Positions 28,420-35,246 of a DNA stretch of 64,000 nt are shown here, in pieces. Position 1 is the stretch's first letter; the number at the start of each line of letters is the position of its first letter. The translations under genes were made by a program, and so were the position numbers. Below the pieces are notes generated by a model, which did no database searches, was not told where the DNA came from, and was given only the letters and a program-made list of their open reading frames with translations. Source of the DNA: Streptomyces avidinii (GTDB lineage Bacteria; Actinomycetota; Actinomycetes; Streptomycetales; Streptomycetaceae). The stretch spans positions 288,810-352,809 of the forward strand of contig NZ_BMVL01000007.1 in the NCBI RefSeq assembly GCF_014650695.1. Direction: 5' to 3'.

Positions 28420-29271
28420 ATGGCCGAGTCCCCTGAGCAGGCACCCGACTACGCTGGCTGGTACCGGCCGACAAACGGGGAGAGTGCTCTGAGGATGGGA
28501 CCGAAGTCGACGAGGGTCTACCAAACGATCCGGTCTTGGATCGAGTCGGGCAGGTACGGCCCCGGCGAAAAGCTTCCCTCCGAGCGGACCATGAGCGCTG
28601 AGCTGGAGATCGGCCGTACCGCCCTCCGTCAGGTGCTCGCACGACTGGCGAGCGAGCACCTCATCAAGGCGTACGACCGCAGCTCGTACCGAGTCGTGGG
28701 CGGCGAGACCGTACCCACGCCGGCAGAGCTGGAGCCCTGGACGATCCACGGCAGCAGGACGGTCTACGAGAACCGATGGGTGAACCTCGACCTCGTCGAC
28801 GTTGAGCCGCCCGGGGTCGAGCGGTTCGAGCACCACGTGGTGCGCCTGCACCATGTGGCGATCACGGCTGTGATCGATGAGCAGCAGCGCGTCCTGATGA
28901 TGTGGCGCTACCGCTTCGTCCCGCAGCAGTGGGGATGGGAACTCCCCGGCGGGATCGTGGACGAAGGCGAGGATGCGGCAACCACGGCGGCGCGGGAGAC
29001 CGAGGAAGAGACCGGTTGGCGTCCGACGAACGTCGAGCACGTCGTGACGTATCAGCCCATGATCGGCATGGTCGATTCGCCTCACGAGATCTTCGTGGCA
29101 CGGGGCGCGGTGAAGGTGGGCGAACCCACGGACATCGAGGAAGCCGGGCAGATCGCCTGGGTGCCCTTGGCGGACATCCCCCGGCTCATGGCCGAGGGCA
29201 AGCTCATGGGGTCAGGAACCCTGGTCGCCCTGCTGCACGTCCTCGCGTCGCGGGCTACAGCCGCCCCGTAA
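28420..29271 (+). CDS. GntR-type regulator fused to a NUDIX hydrolase domain (Pif-like)
   Basis: 283 aa. N-terminal GntR winged helix (KSTRVYQTIRSWIESGRYGPGEKLPSERTMSAELEIGRTALRQVLARLASEHLIKAYDRSSYRVV, ~28-95) and a C-terminal NUDIX domain with a full Nudix box (GGIVDEGEDAATTAAR then ETEEETGW, ~175-200). In pSAM2 the GntR repressor KorSA and the NUDIX protein Pif (plasmid immunity factor) are separate; here both activities sit in one chain. The full Nudix box suggests real hydrolase activity. ATG at 28420 has only a weak SD; ATG 28496 is an alternative. The end overlaps the convergent XRE gene by 17 nt. Confidence 0.85.
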   Translation: MAESPEQAPDYAGWYRPTNGESALRMGPKSTRVYQTIRSWIESGRYGPGEKLPSERTMSAELEIGRTALRQVLARLASEHLIKAYDRSSYRVVGGETVPTPAELEPWTIHGSRTVYENRWVNLDLVDVEPPGVERFEHHVVRLHHVAITAVIDEQQRVLMMWRYRFVPQQWGWELPGGIVDEGEDAATTAARETEEETGWRPTNVEHVVTYQPMIGMVDSPHEIFVARGAVKVGEPTDIEEAGQIAWVPLADIPRLMAEGKLMGSGTLVALLHVLASRATAAP

Positions 29272-30391
29272 GCAGTTCCACACGCCGGCGGTGCCGCACG
29301 GACCCCGTGCGGTTCGCCAGCAGGCGCGCCTGCTGGAGGTTCGAGCGGGCCTCGTCGAACTCGCCGCGGGCAAGGTGGGCCTGCGTCAGGTCGCTGTGTA
29401 GTCCTGCCTTGGCGCGGACGAAGGTGGGGTCCGTCGTCTGGAGAGACGCGTAGAGGTCACCCATGGCCGAGCTGTCGCCCAAGAGCGCCAGCACGTTTCC
29501 CCGCCAGCGCGCCAGGTGGTCCGCGTTCAGGAAGATGCTCAGCATGTCGGAGTCACGAGCGTGCGCGCCTTCCGGCAGCACGGCCGCCGCCCGGTCCAAC
29601 GCATGCCGAGCGTCGTCGTGCATGCCAGCGGCGGCGCACAGCTCAGCTTCGGCCGCGCTCAGCCAAGCTCGAAGGCGAGACGACTGCCGCTCCGCGTGGG
29701 TGCGCTGCGCGTCGCGAATGAGCTCCACTGCCATCTCGGGTCGGCCGGCATCACCCAGGACGTACGCCTGCTCCCCCATGGCGTGAGCCAAGTACTGCGG
29801 CGCGTCAGCGTCCTGCGCGGCACGCTTCGCCAGCTCGTAGTGCCGCCACGCGCGCTCCACAGAACCTGCGTCCAACGCTTGCCAGGCTGCCAGGGTCGCC
29901 GCCCCTGCCAGGGCCGTCGCGATGGGACGGCGCGTCCCTGGCAGGACCGCGAAGGTGAGCGCGTCCTCCATTGCCGTCAGGTGGCCGTTCATCTGGTCCA
30001 CCAGGCCCGATGCACCCATCTGCCGGTCCATGGTCCGCAGTAGCTCGGTCTGGTCCATGAAGGTGCTCACCATGGAATCGCTGACGCTCCGCGCCGAGTC
30101 GATCCGGCTCAACAGGTCCTCGTAACCATCGGCTTGCTGGGGGACTGAACGAGCAGGCTCCCCGCCGAGCTCGGCGTCCGTCACCCCGAGCAGCGGCCGG
30201 AGGATCACGGCGTACCGCTCCGTGATGGCCCGTCGCCCGTTCTCCCACTCCGACACGTAGGTCTTCAGGCTCGCGCTGGATGCGACGTTCAACATGTGCT
30301 GCCGGGCGTAGCGCTCAATCTCGAAGATCAGTCGCTCCTGCGACCATCCCCGCACGGTACGAACAGCTCGTAATCCCTTGCCCACGTGCAT
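29255..30391 (-). CDS. XRE-family regulator with TPR-like C-terminal domain
   Basis: About 378 aa. N-terminal HTH_3: GKGLRAVRTVRGWSQERLIFEIERYARQ...SSASLKTYVSEWENGRRAITERYAVILRPLLGV (~5-75). The rest is helical with repeated ~35-residue units (AWRHYELAKRAAQDADAPQYLAHAMGEQAYVLGDAGRPEMAVELIRDAQRTHAE, ...LHSDLTQAHLARGEFDEARSNLQQARLLANRTG), i.e. TPR-like, as in streptomycete peptide- or ligand-sensing regulators. Start uncertain: ATG 30391, GTG 30385 (GGAGG 8 nt upstream) or GTG 30412. Transcribed away from the transfer operon; operator-like repeats lie just upstream, so it is a candidate master repressor. Confidence 0.85.
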   Translation of the reverse strand: MHVGKGLRAVRTVRGWSQERLIFEIERYARQHMLNVASSASLKTYVSEWENGRRAITERYAVILRPLLGVTDAELGGEPARSVPQQADGYEDLLSRIDSARSVSDSMVSTFMDQTELLRTMDRQMGASGLVDQMNGHLTAMEDALTFAVLPGTRRPIATALAGAATLAAWQALDAGSVERAWRHYELAKRAAQDADAPQYLAHAMGEQAYVLGDAGRPEMAVELIRDAQRTHAERQSSRLRAWLSAAEAELCAAAGMHDDARHALDRAAAVLPEGAHARDSDMLSIFLNADHLARWRGNVLALLGDSSAMGDLYASLQTTDPTFVRAKAGLHSDLTQAHLARGEFDEARSNLQQARLLANRTGSVRHRRRVELLTGRL

Positions 30392-30449
30392 CGCCTCCGA
30401 TGGCCGTGCCACCTGGGCAGGGCTTAACCAAATCGCCGCAGGTGGGAGC

Positions 30450-30474
30450 GGGTTAACACCCTTGAGGTTAACCC
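30450..30474. promoter_or_regulatory. inverted repeat GGGTTAAC-N9-GTTAACCC
   Basis: Perfect 8-bp arms (30450-30457 and 30467-30474) about 40-60 nt upstream of the XRE gene starts. Likely operator or promoter-overlapping site for the XRE gene; binding protein unknown. Confidence 0.5.
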
Positions 30475-30560
30475 CTGTTGGCTACCGGGACCCCCTGTCT
30501 GGGCCGTTTCCTGATGTCACACCGGAACACACCGGCAAGCCGCGAACGAACCAGGAGCTT

Positions 30561-30604
30561 GCATCTGGTGCGCACCAGATGCCATGCTTCTGGTGCGCAC
30601 CAGA
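30561..30604. promoter_or_regulatory. two tandem TCTGGTGCGCACCAGA palindromes
   Basis: Perfect palindromes: 22 nt at 30561-30582 and 16 nt at 30589-30604, sharing a 16-nt core, with centres 25 nt apart. Placed in the divergent control region upstream of the transfer operon. Probable binding sites of the GntR-NUDIX or XRE regulator. Confidence 0.7.
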
Positions 30605-30703
30605 TGGCCCGAAAGGGCTCAACTTCGGTGTGCACGCACGACCGAGAGCCCGCTTTGCAGCCCGGAGGAAAGCCCGAGGGGGCGAGTACGAAGGCAGCGT
30701 CCG

Positions 30704-30726
30704 TTCCTTAAGAACTCAACAGCGTG
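30704..30726 (+). promoter_or_regulatory. rRNA-leader-like antitermination motif
   Basis: Reads TTCCTTAAGAACTCAACAG followed by CGTG. Actinobacterial rrn leaders carry a closely similar stretch (TTTGAGAACTCAA type, box A region). Here it starts a ~550-nt leader before the transfer operon. Function as an antitermination site is inferred. Confidence 0.45.
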
Positions 30727-30961
30727 TCAAGCGAAACGAGACGGGGCGTGATCCCCATCCCCATGGCGACGGGTTGTCGTCGGCGGCAACACCTTCTCTT
30801 GCGTGCCTGCTCTGGAGAACACCTTCGGGTGCCACCCGGTACGCGCCGCCCTGCTGGCGTCAGAGCAGCGACGATGACGCACCCGACTCCCAGGCCCGGG
30901 ACCGGAACGCCGTGGCAACGGCGCTTCGGCAAAGCCTCGCCCCTCCGGCTAGGAGGTTGCT
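30727..30961 (+). other. structured leader of the transfer operon
   Basis: No gene supported. Contains short repeats (AACACCTT twice) and, at 30942-30956, a CCTCC-ggcta-GGAGG hairpin that would bury the AGGAGG ribosome binding site of the next small frame. Confidence 0.4.
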
Positions 30962-31240
30962 GTGTTCCACCGACATCTACGGGCGCTCGCCGTACTGGAC
31001 CGGTACGGCCGGCCGCGCCCTCCGCGTCACCGCTCAACCGCCGTGCGCTGCAGCTGCGGGTCCACGGCCCGCAGCTGCAGCGCACGGCAACGCCTTCCGA
31101 GTCGCCTGGCCGTCTCGGTCGGCTGCCTCCTCCGCCCGTCCGGCCCCCCGGGCCGCACGGGCGGAGTTGCAGGGAGCCGAGTACTTCCGCTCCCCCCAAC
31201 GCAGTGCAACCCCCGGCGTTCCCGCGCCGAGGGTTGCTGA
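30962..31240 (+). CDS. possible small Cys/Arg-rich transfer protein
   Basis: 92 aa from GTG 30962, with a perfect AGGAGG 5 nt upstream. VFHRHLRALAVLDRYGRPRPPRHRSTAVRCSCGSTARSCSARQRL resembles the small zinc-finger-like mobile element transfer proteins of AICEs (pattern GRxRxxHTAVCxC). The part after residue ~50 looks unlike the family and may be a frameshifted tail. A perfect 20-bp inverted repeat (31041-31087) lies inside the frame. Could be real, decayed, or a leader peptide. Confidence 0.4.
   Translation: MFHRHLRALAVLDRYGRPRPPRHRSTAVRCSCGSTARSCSARQRLPSRLAVSVGCLLRPSGPPGRTGGVAGSRVLPLPPTQCNPRRSRAEGC
31041..31087. repeat. perfect 20-bp inverted repeat, 7-nt loop
   Basis: Arms 31041-31060 and 31068-31087 pair perfectly (core CTGCAGCTGCGGG). 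A weaker hairpin follows (arms 31130-31139 and 31157-31166). As RNA these would be very stable; they may control expression of the transfer operon or be an intramolecular replication signal. Confidence 0.7.
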
Positions 31241-31272
31241 GTCCCGTTCCTCTCTCGAAGGAGCAAGACCCA

Positions 31273-31545
31273 ATGAAGTCCATCGCTGCACTTCAGGACG
31301 TTGTTACGCCGTGGTCCGACGGTTTGGAGCCTTCGGACGCGGAGCTGGACACGATCGAGCGCGAGATGCCCCTCATCGAGGCAAGGGTCGAGCTCCTCGA
31401 CGCGCAGATCACCGTGCTGGACCGGACGCCGTCCGCGCTGGACGAGCGGCGGATCCGCCGGGCCCGCCGCAAGGTCCTCGCCGCCCGGCGGGACCTGACC
31501 AACCAGGTCGCGGCCGCCGTGGGCATGGCGGGCGGTGCCGCATGA
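31273..31545 (+). CDS. small helical protein, DUF6284-like
   Basis: 90 aa: MKSIAALQDVVTPWSDGLEPSDAELDTIEREMPLIEARVELLDAQITVLDRTPSALDERRIRRARRKVLAARRDLTNQ. Predicted as two long helices (coiled-coil-like). Proteins of this shape sit at the start of AICE transfer operons. Stop overlaps the next start (ATGA). Function unknown. Confidence 0.75.
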   Translation: MKSIAALQDVVTPWSDGLEPSDAELDTIEREMPLIEARVELLDAQITVLDRTPSALDERRIRRARRKVLAARRDLTNQVAAAVGMAGGAA

Positions 31546-31886
31546 CCAACCCGACGATGCCCCTCTCGTCCATGGCCGCGCCGTTGATGGCGCTGCGCAT
31601 CTTCGCCGACGAGTACCGGCACCTGCCGGCGCCGTGCGTGGCGATCTCCACGGTCTACCCCGACCTGCTGGAGTTGTCCTTCCACGACGATGCCGACGGG
31701 TTCGAGACCTGGTGCCAGGCACTCGGGATCCGCCCCCGAGCGGTGCAGCACAGCGTTCACAGCGACGGCCGCACCAGCGTCATGAAGGCAGTGACCAACT
31801 ACTCCGGCGGCCCCGTGAAGCTGATCTGCTTCACCACGATCCCCACCCCGGACGAGGTGCGTTCACGGGCGGAGGTCGGCTCGTGA
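31542..31886 (+). CDS. hypothetical AICE protein
   Basis: 114 aa, cytosolic: LRIFADEYRHLPAPCVAISTVYPDLLELSFHDDADGFETWCQALGIRPRAVQHSVHSDGRTSVMKAVTNYSGGPVKLICFTTIP. A small alpha/beta protein found next to spd genes. Coupled at both ends by 4-nt overlaps (ATGA and GTGA). Confidence 0.75.
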   Translation: MTNPTMPLSSMAAPLMALRIFADEYRHLPAPCVAISTVYPDLLELSFHDDADGFETWCQALGIRPRAVQHSVHSDGRTSVMKAVTNYSGGPVKLICFTTIPTPDEVRSRAEVGS

Positions 31887-32884
31887 ACCGTGTTCAGATC
31901 CGTTCATCCGAGCGTGCCCTGTCGGTCGGGACGTGGCTGATCGTGGGCGGGGCGATGCTCTACTCCGTCCTCACCGTCACCCCGCTCATGGCCGCGCACA
32001 CGCCGGCCGAGTGGCGGTGGACCGCCCCGATCCTGCCGCTCGTGGTCGACGCGGCGGTGGTGATCGTGGTCCGTCTCGACTCCGTCCTGGCCCGTCTGGG
32101 CGGGCACGGCGGGGCCTGGCCGGTGGCCCTGCGGTGGATGACCGGCACCATGACCCTCGCGCTGAACATCGGCGTATCCGCGCTGGCAGGGGACCTTGTC
32201 GGGGTGGCCGTGCACTCCGTCGCACCCCTCCTCCTCATCGTCACCGCGGAGGCGGGTCTCGCCTACCGGCGGGCCCTGACCGCCGCCGTCCTGGCGGTGG
32301 AGGCCCGCCAGCGGGCGGAGCAGGATGCTCGGGAACGGGCGGCGGCGGAGCGGGAGGAGAACCGGCTCCGGGCCGCTCGTGAACAGCGCGAGCACGAGGC
32401 AGCCGTCGCCCGTGAACAGCGTGAACACGAGGCCGCCCTCGCCCGTGAGGAGGCCGAGCGGCAGGACCGCATCCGGCGTGAGGAGGTCGAGCAGGCGGAG
32501 GCTGCGGCGCGGGAGGAGCGGGAAGCGGCTGAACGCCGTGAACAGATCCGTGAACAGCAGCAGGCCGAGCGTGAACGACTTGAACGCCAGGCCACCCAGC
32601 AGCGAGAGCTGGAGGCCCAGCAGCAGGCCGAGCGTGAACGCCGTGAACAGGCCCGTGAACAGGAACGGATCGAGCGTGAACGCGCCACCCTCCTCGCGGC
32701 CGGCCCGCCTGACGAGAAGCTCAAGGAGCACCGTGCCCGCGAGGTCGTGCAGGCCGCGTTCGAGGCCGGCCTCGCTGTCCGGGTCGCCGCCGAGCTGACC
32801 GGCTGGTCCGTCGGCTGGGCCTCCGCCCGCTACCAGGAACACCGCGACAACAGCACCGCCAACGCCCCGGCCCTCACCCCATGA
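31883..32884 (+). CDS. SpdB-like transfer/spread protein (DUF2637)
   Basis: 333 aa from GTG 31883. Four hydrophobic segments in the first ~130 residues (LSVGTWLIVGGAMLYSVLTVTPLMAA, WTAPILPLVVDAAVVIVV, WPVALRWMTGTMTLALNIGVSAL, VHSVAPLLLIVTAEAGLAY), a DUF2637 core, then ~140 residues of Arg/Glu/Gln-rich coiled coil (REQREHEAAVAREQREHEAALAREEAERQ...), and a C-terminal HTH-like part (VVQAAFEAGLAVRVAAELTGWSVGWASARYQEH). Such proteins help intramycelial spread of the element after TraB-mediated transfer. The coiled coil is encoded by a repeated CGTGAAC(A/G) pattern, so slippage could change its length. Confidence 0.85.
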   Translation: MNRVQIRSSERALSVGTWLIVGGAMLYSVLTVTPLMAAHTPAEWRWTAPILPLVVDAAVVIVVRLDSVLARLGGHGGAWPVALRWMTGTMTLALNIGVSALAGDLVGVAVHSVAPLLLIVTAEAGLAYRRALTAAVLAVEARQRAEQDARERAAAEREENRLRAAREQREHEAAVAREQREHEAALAREEAERQDRIRREEVEQAEAAAREEREAAERREQIREQQQAERERLERQATQQRELEAQQQAERERREQAREQERIERERATLLAAGPPDEKLKEHRAREVVQAAFEAGLAVRVAAELTGWSVGWASARYQEHRDNSTANAPALTP

Positions 32885-33219
32885 GCACCCTCCCGGTCTA
32901 CCGGTGGCGCCTCGCCCCGGACGGGCTGGCCACCCGCCGTCAGCTCCGCGCTGCCGGGCTTCGGCCCGGCGGTCAGGACGTCGTCGCCCAGTTGGAACGT
33001 CCCCGCCGGCGGCGAGGCCCGCTGGTCGCCTACCTCTACCTGATCGAGCGGGCCCAGCCCGTTCGCCCGATGACCGCCCGCCGGGTGGCCGCACTTGCCA
33101 AGGCGAATGCGGCCCGTCGCCGCTGCCCTTCCTGCAGGAGGGATGCCGGGTACGTGATCCCGGCCTCGCTCGGCATGTGCAACGCCTGCGCCCACCCCGA
33201 AGAACCGCGCGTCGCCTGA
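32881..33219 (+). CDS. RRQRL-motif zinc-binding protein
   Basis: 112 aa. N-terminal RRQLRAAGLRPGGQD motif (RRQRL type) and a zinc-finger CPSC...CNAC with His (RRCPSCRRDAGYVIPASLGMCNACAH). Common in streptomycete AICEs and plasmids near spd genes. Overlaps SpdB by 4 nt (ATGA). Molecular function unknown. Confidence 0.8.
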   Translation: MSTLPVYRWRLAPDGLATRRQLRAAGLRPGGQDVVAQLERPRRRRGPLVAYLYLIERAQPVRPMTARRVAALAKANAARRRCPSCRRDAGYVIPASLGMCNACAHPEEPRVA

Positions 33220-33245
33220 CCACCTCGACGACATCGGAGTTTCCC

Positions 33246-33488
33246 GTGAGCACGCAGAACCCCAAGACCGGCGCCCCCGCCTCCAGCGCGCAGGGCTCGC
33301 ATCACTGGTTGCTGACGCTGGAACTGCCCTCCCGGGCGATGTGCACGCAGAACGGGACCTGGACCCCGCCCGCCGGCATGACCCGTAAGGACGCCTACCT
33401 GGCCCTGCGGGACGCCCTCGTCGCCCAGCAGCCGGAGCTGGCCCGAGCCAACACCGTCTTCTTCTCGCTGGAGCCCAACCAGCTCTGA
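33246..33488 (+). CDS. hypothetical AICE protein
   Basis: 80 aa from GTG: VSTQNPKTGAPASSAQGSHHWLLTLELPSRAMCTQNGTWTPPAGMTRKDAYLALRDALVAQQPELARANTVFFSLEPNQL. Short alpha/beta protein found in AICE transfer operons. 26 nt after the RRQRL gene. No function known. Confidence 0.7.
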   Translation: MSTQNPKTGAPASSAQGSHHWLLTLELPSRAMCTQNGTWTPPAGMTRKDAYLALRDALVAQQPELARANTVFFSLEPNQL

Positions 33489-33503
33489 ACCATTCCGTGC
33501 GAA

Positions 33504-33542
33504 GGGCCCGGCCGCCCACCTCCTACAGCGTCGGCCGGGCCC
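33504..33542. terminator. GC-rich hairpin inside the transfer operon
   Basis: Perfect 10-bp arms GGGCCCGGCC/GGCCGGGCCC (33504-33513 and 33533-33542), 19-nt loop, in the 85-nt gap between two genes. May attenuate expression of the downstream genes or mark an mRNA processing site. Confidence 0.45.
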
Positions 33543-33573
33543 TCCTGATCCCCGTGAAGGGGGCCTGTTCAGC

Positions 33574-35244
33574 ATGACGGAAGTCCTGACCGAAACGACA
33601 GCTCCGCCCGAAGAATCCAGCCCCGGCCCGACCCCGTCCGCCCCGCCCGCCGCTGGAGTCGCTCCGGTGGCCAAGGTGGAGCACACCGAGGGGGGTTGGC
33701 CGGCCGTCCCGATCGCCTTCTCGGGCACGAACACCACCGCCGGTCTGGTCGCGACGGCTGCTCTGGCCGGCGGCCCGGTCGCCGCGGTGATCGCCATGAC
33801 CGGCGCCGCTGTCCTGGGCACGGTCGCCGCACGACGCAAAGCCAACACGACCAAGTCCAAGACCGCGAAGGCAGGCTCGAAGGCCAAGCAGGCCGCCTCC
33901 ACCGCCCGCCACGCCTCGACCCCAGCGGGCCGCGGGACAGCGGGCGGCCGGATCCCCGCTCAGCCCCGCTCCTCCGGGCGCGCCGGTACCAGCGGCTCCC
34001 GCCCGGGGACGGGGCAGACAACCGGTCGGCACGGTGCCGGTCAGTCTCGACACCGCGCCGGATCACCCACCGTGGGCCGGACCGGGGCCACGTCCAAGAC
34101 GTTGCCCGGGACACCCGCCAAGGGCAGGGGGACGGTCCTGGGGCGTGTGGCCAAGCAGGCGGACCGTCTCGGCGGGGGCCGGGCCGGTCAGGTCCGTGCC
34201 CTGCGCGCCCAGTCCCGCGACGGGAAGCCGAGCCGCGCTGAGGCGCGTACGGCGACGTCGCAGGCCCGGCGGCAGGTCGCTGATGCCCGGCGGGCCACGA
34301 AGGCCGCCGACCGGGCCGCACGGGCGACCAACGCGCGCGGCCCCGCGGCACGGACGTTGGCGAAGGGCATGTCGAAGGCAGCCGCCGCCCGCGACAAGGC
34401 CGTCGGTAAGGCCCGGGCCGCCCACGACCGCGGCACCGCAAAGGCGGTGGCGTCCGGACGGCAGGGCGTTCGCTCCGCCGCCCACCGGGCCAGGGTCGCT
34501 CAACTCGCGGCCCCCGCGCAGAAGGCCGCACGTCGGGCGCTTCGGCGTTCCGCCCTGCGCTTCCAGGCCCGCCGCGCATTTGCCGCTCTGCTCGGCGGCG
34601 CGATGGGTGCGCTGGGGTTCATCTCCACCCCGCTCGGGCGAAAGCTCGGCTGGGCGTGGTTGATGCACCCCGGTCGGCGCCTCTACCGGCGTCTGGTCGG
34701 CCGGGCGGCCGACGAGCGGGACACCCGCGACGGGCAGATCCGCGCGGAGCTGACCGACGCCGAGCAGGCCGCCGACGCGGAGGCCACCGCCGAGCTGAAC
34801 GAGGACGAGCAGCAGATCGGGGGCCGTGTCCAGCGGCCCGCCAGCACGATTCCCGCACCGCCCACCACCCAGGGAGCACCCACGATGAGCACCGCTTCGG
34901 GAACCGGATTCCGCTTCGAGGAGCTCGCCGCCGAGATGGAAGCGGCGGCCCAGCAGTACGAGCCCGAGGGCTGCATGGAGATCCTCGCCATGATCGAGGG
35001 ACTCCCCTCAGCCTTCGCATCCATCGCCGCCGTCATGGGGATCCTCGCGGAACGCTCCGACGAGGAGTTCCCGCTGGACAAGGCTGTCGCGGAGACGTTC
35101 CGGGACTGCTTCGGCGCCGTCATGGCCGCTGCCTCGCTCGCCGAGGAGATGGGGCCGGTGTTCCGGCGCGTGCACGAGGCGGACATCGCCCGGCACGAGG
35201 ACCCCCGCAACGGCTACGAGGCCGAGAAGGGCTGGAACGTCTGA
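33574..35244 (+). CDS. membrane-anchored basic protein of the transfer operon (Spd/TraA-like)
   Basis: 556 aa in three parts. N-terminal ~80 residues with a hydrophobic stretch (TTAGLVATAALAGGPVAAVIAMTGAAVLGTVAARR). A ~240-residue Ala/Arg/Lys/Gly-rich disordered basic part (KSKTAKAGSKAKQAASTARH..., many SR/AR repeats) that could bind DNA. Then a second hydrophobic piece (FAALLGGAMGALGFISTP) and an acidic C-terminal domain (FRFEELAAEMEAAAQQYEPEGCMEILAMIEGLPSAFASIAAVMGILAERSDEEFPLDKAVAETF). It stops 2 nt before traB and is probably a partner of TraB. No enzyme motif. Confidence 0.8.
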   Translation: MTEVLTETTAPPEESSPGPTPSAPPAAGVAPVAKVEHTEGGWPAVPIAFSGTNTTAGLVATAALAGGPVAAVIAMTGAAVLGTVAARRKANTTKSKTAKAGSKAKQAASTARHASTPAGRGTAGGRIPAQPRSSGRAGTSGSRPGTGQTTGRHGAGQSRHRAGSPTVGRTGATSKTLPGTPAKGRGTVLGRVAKQADRLGGGRAGQVRALRAQSRDGKPSRAEARTATSQARRQVADARRATKAADRAARATNARGPAARTLAKGMSKAAAARDKAVGKARAAHDRGTAKAVASGRQGVRSAAHRARVAQLAAPAQKAARRALRRSALRFQARRAFAALLGGAMGALGFISTPLGRKLGWAWLMHPGRRLYRRLVGRAADERDTRDGQIRAELTDAEQAADAEATAELNEDEQQIGGRVQRPASTIPAPPTTQGAPTMSTASGTGFRFEELAAEMEAAAQQYEPEGCMEILAMIEGLPSAFASIAAVMGILAERSDEEFPLDKAVAETFRDCFGAVMAAASLAEEMGPVFRRVHEADIARHEDPRNGYEAEKGWNV

Positions 35245-35246
35245 CC

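Noticed and set aside
30724..31545. 273-aa plus-strand frame through the transfer leader
   Set aside because: Composition unlike Streptomyces proteins before residue ~170; only the downstream 90-aa gene in its own frame is credible.
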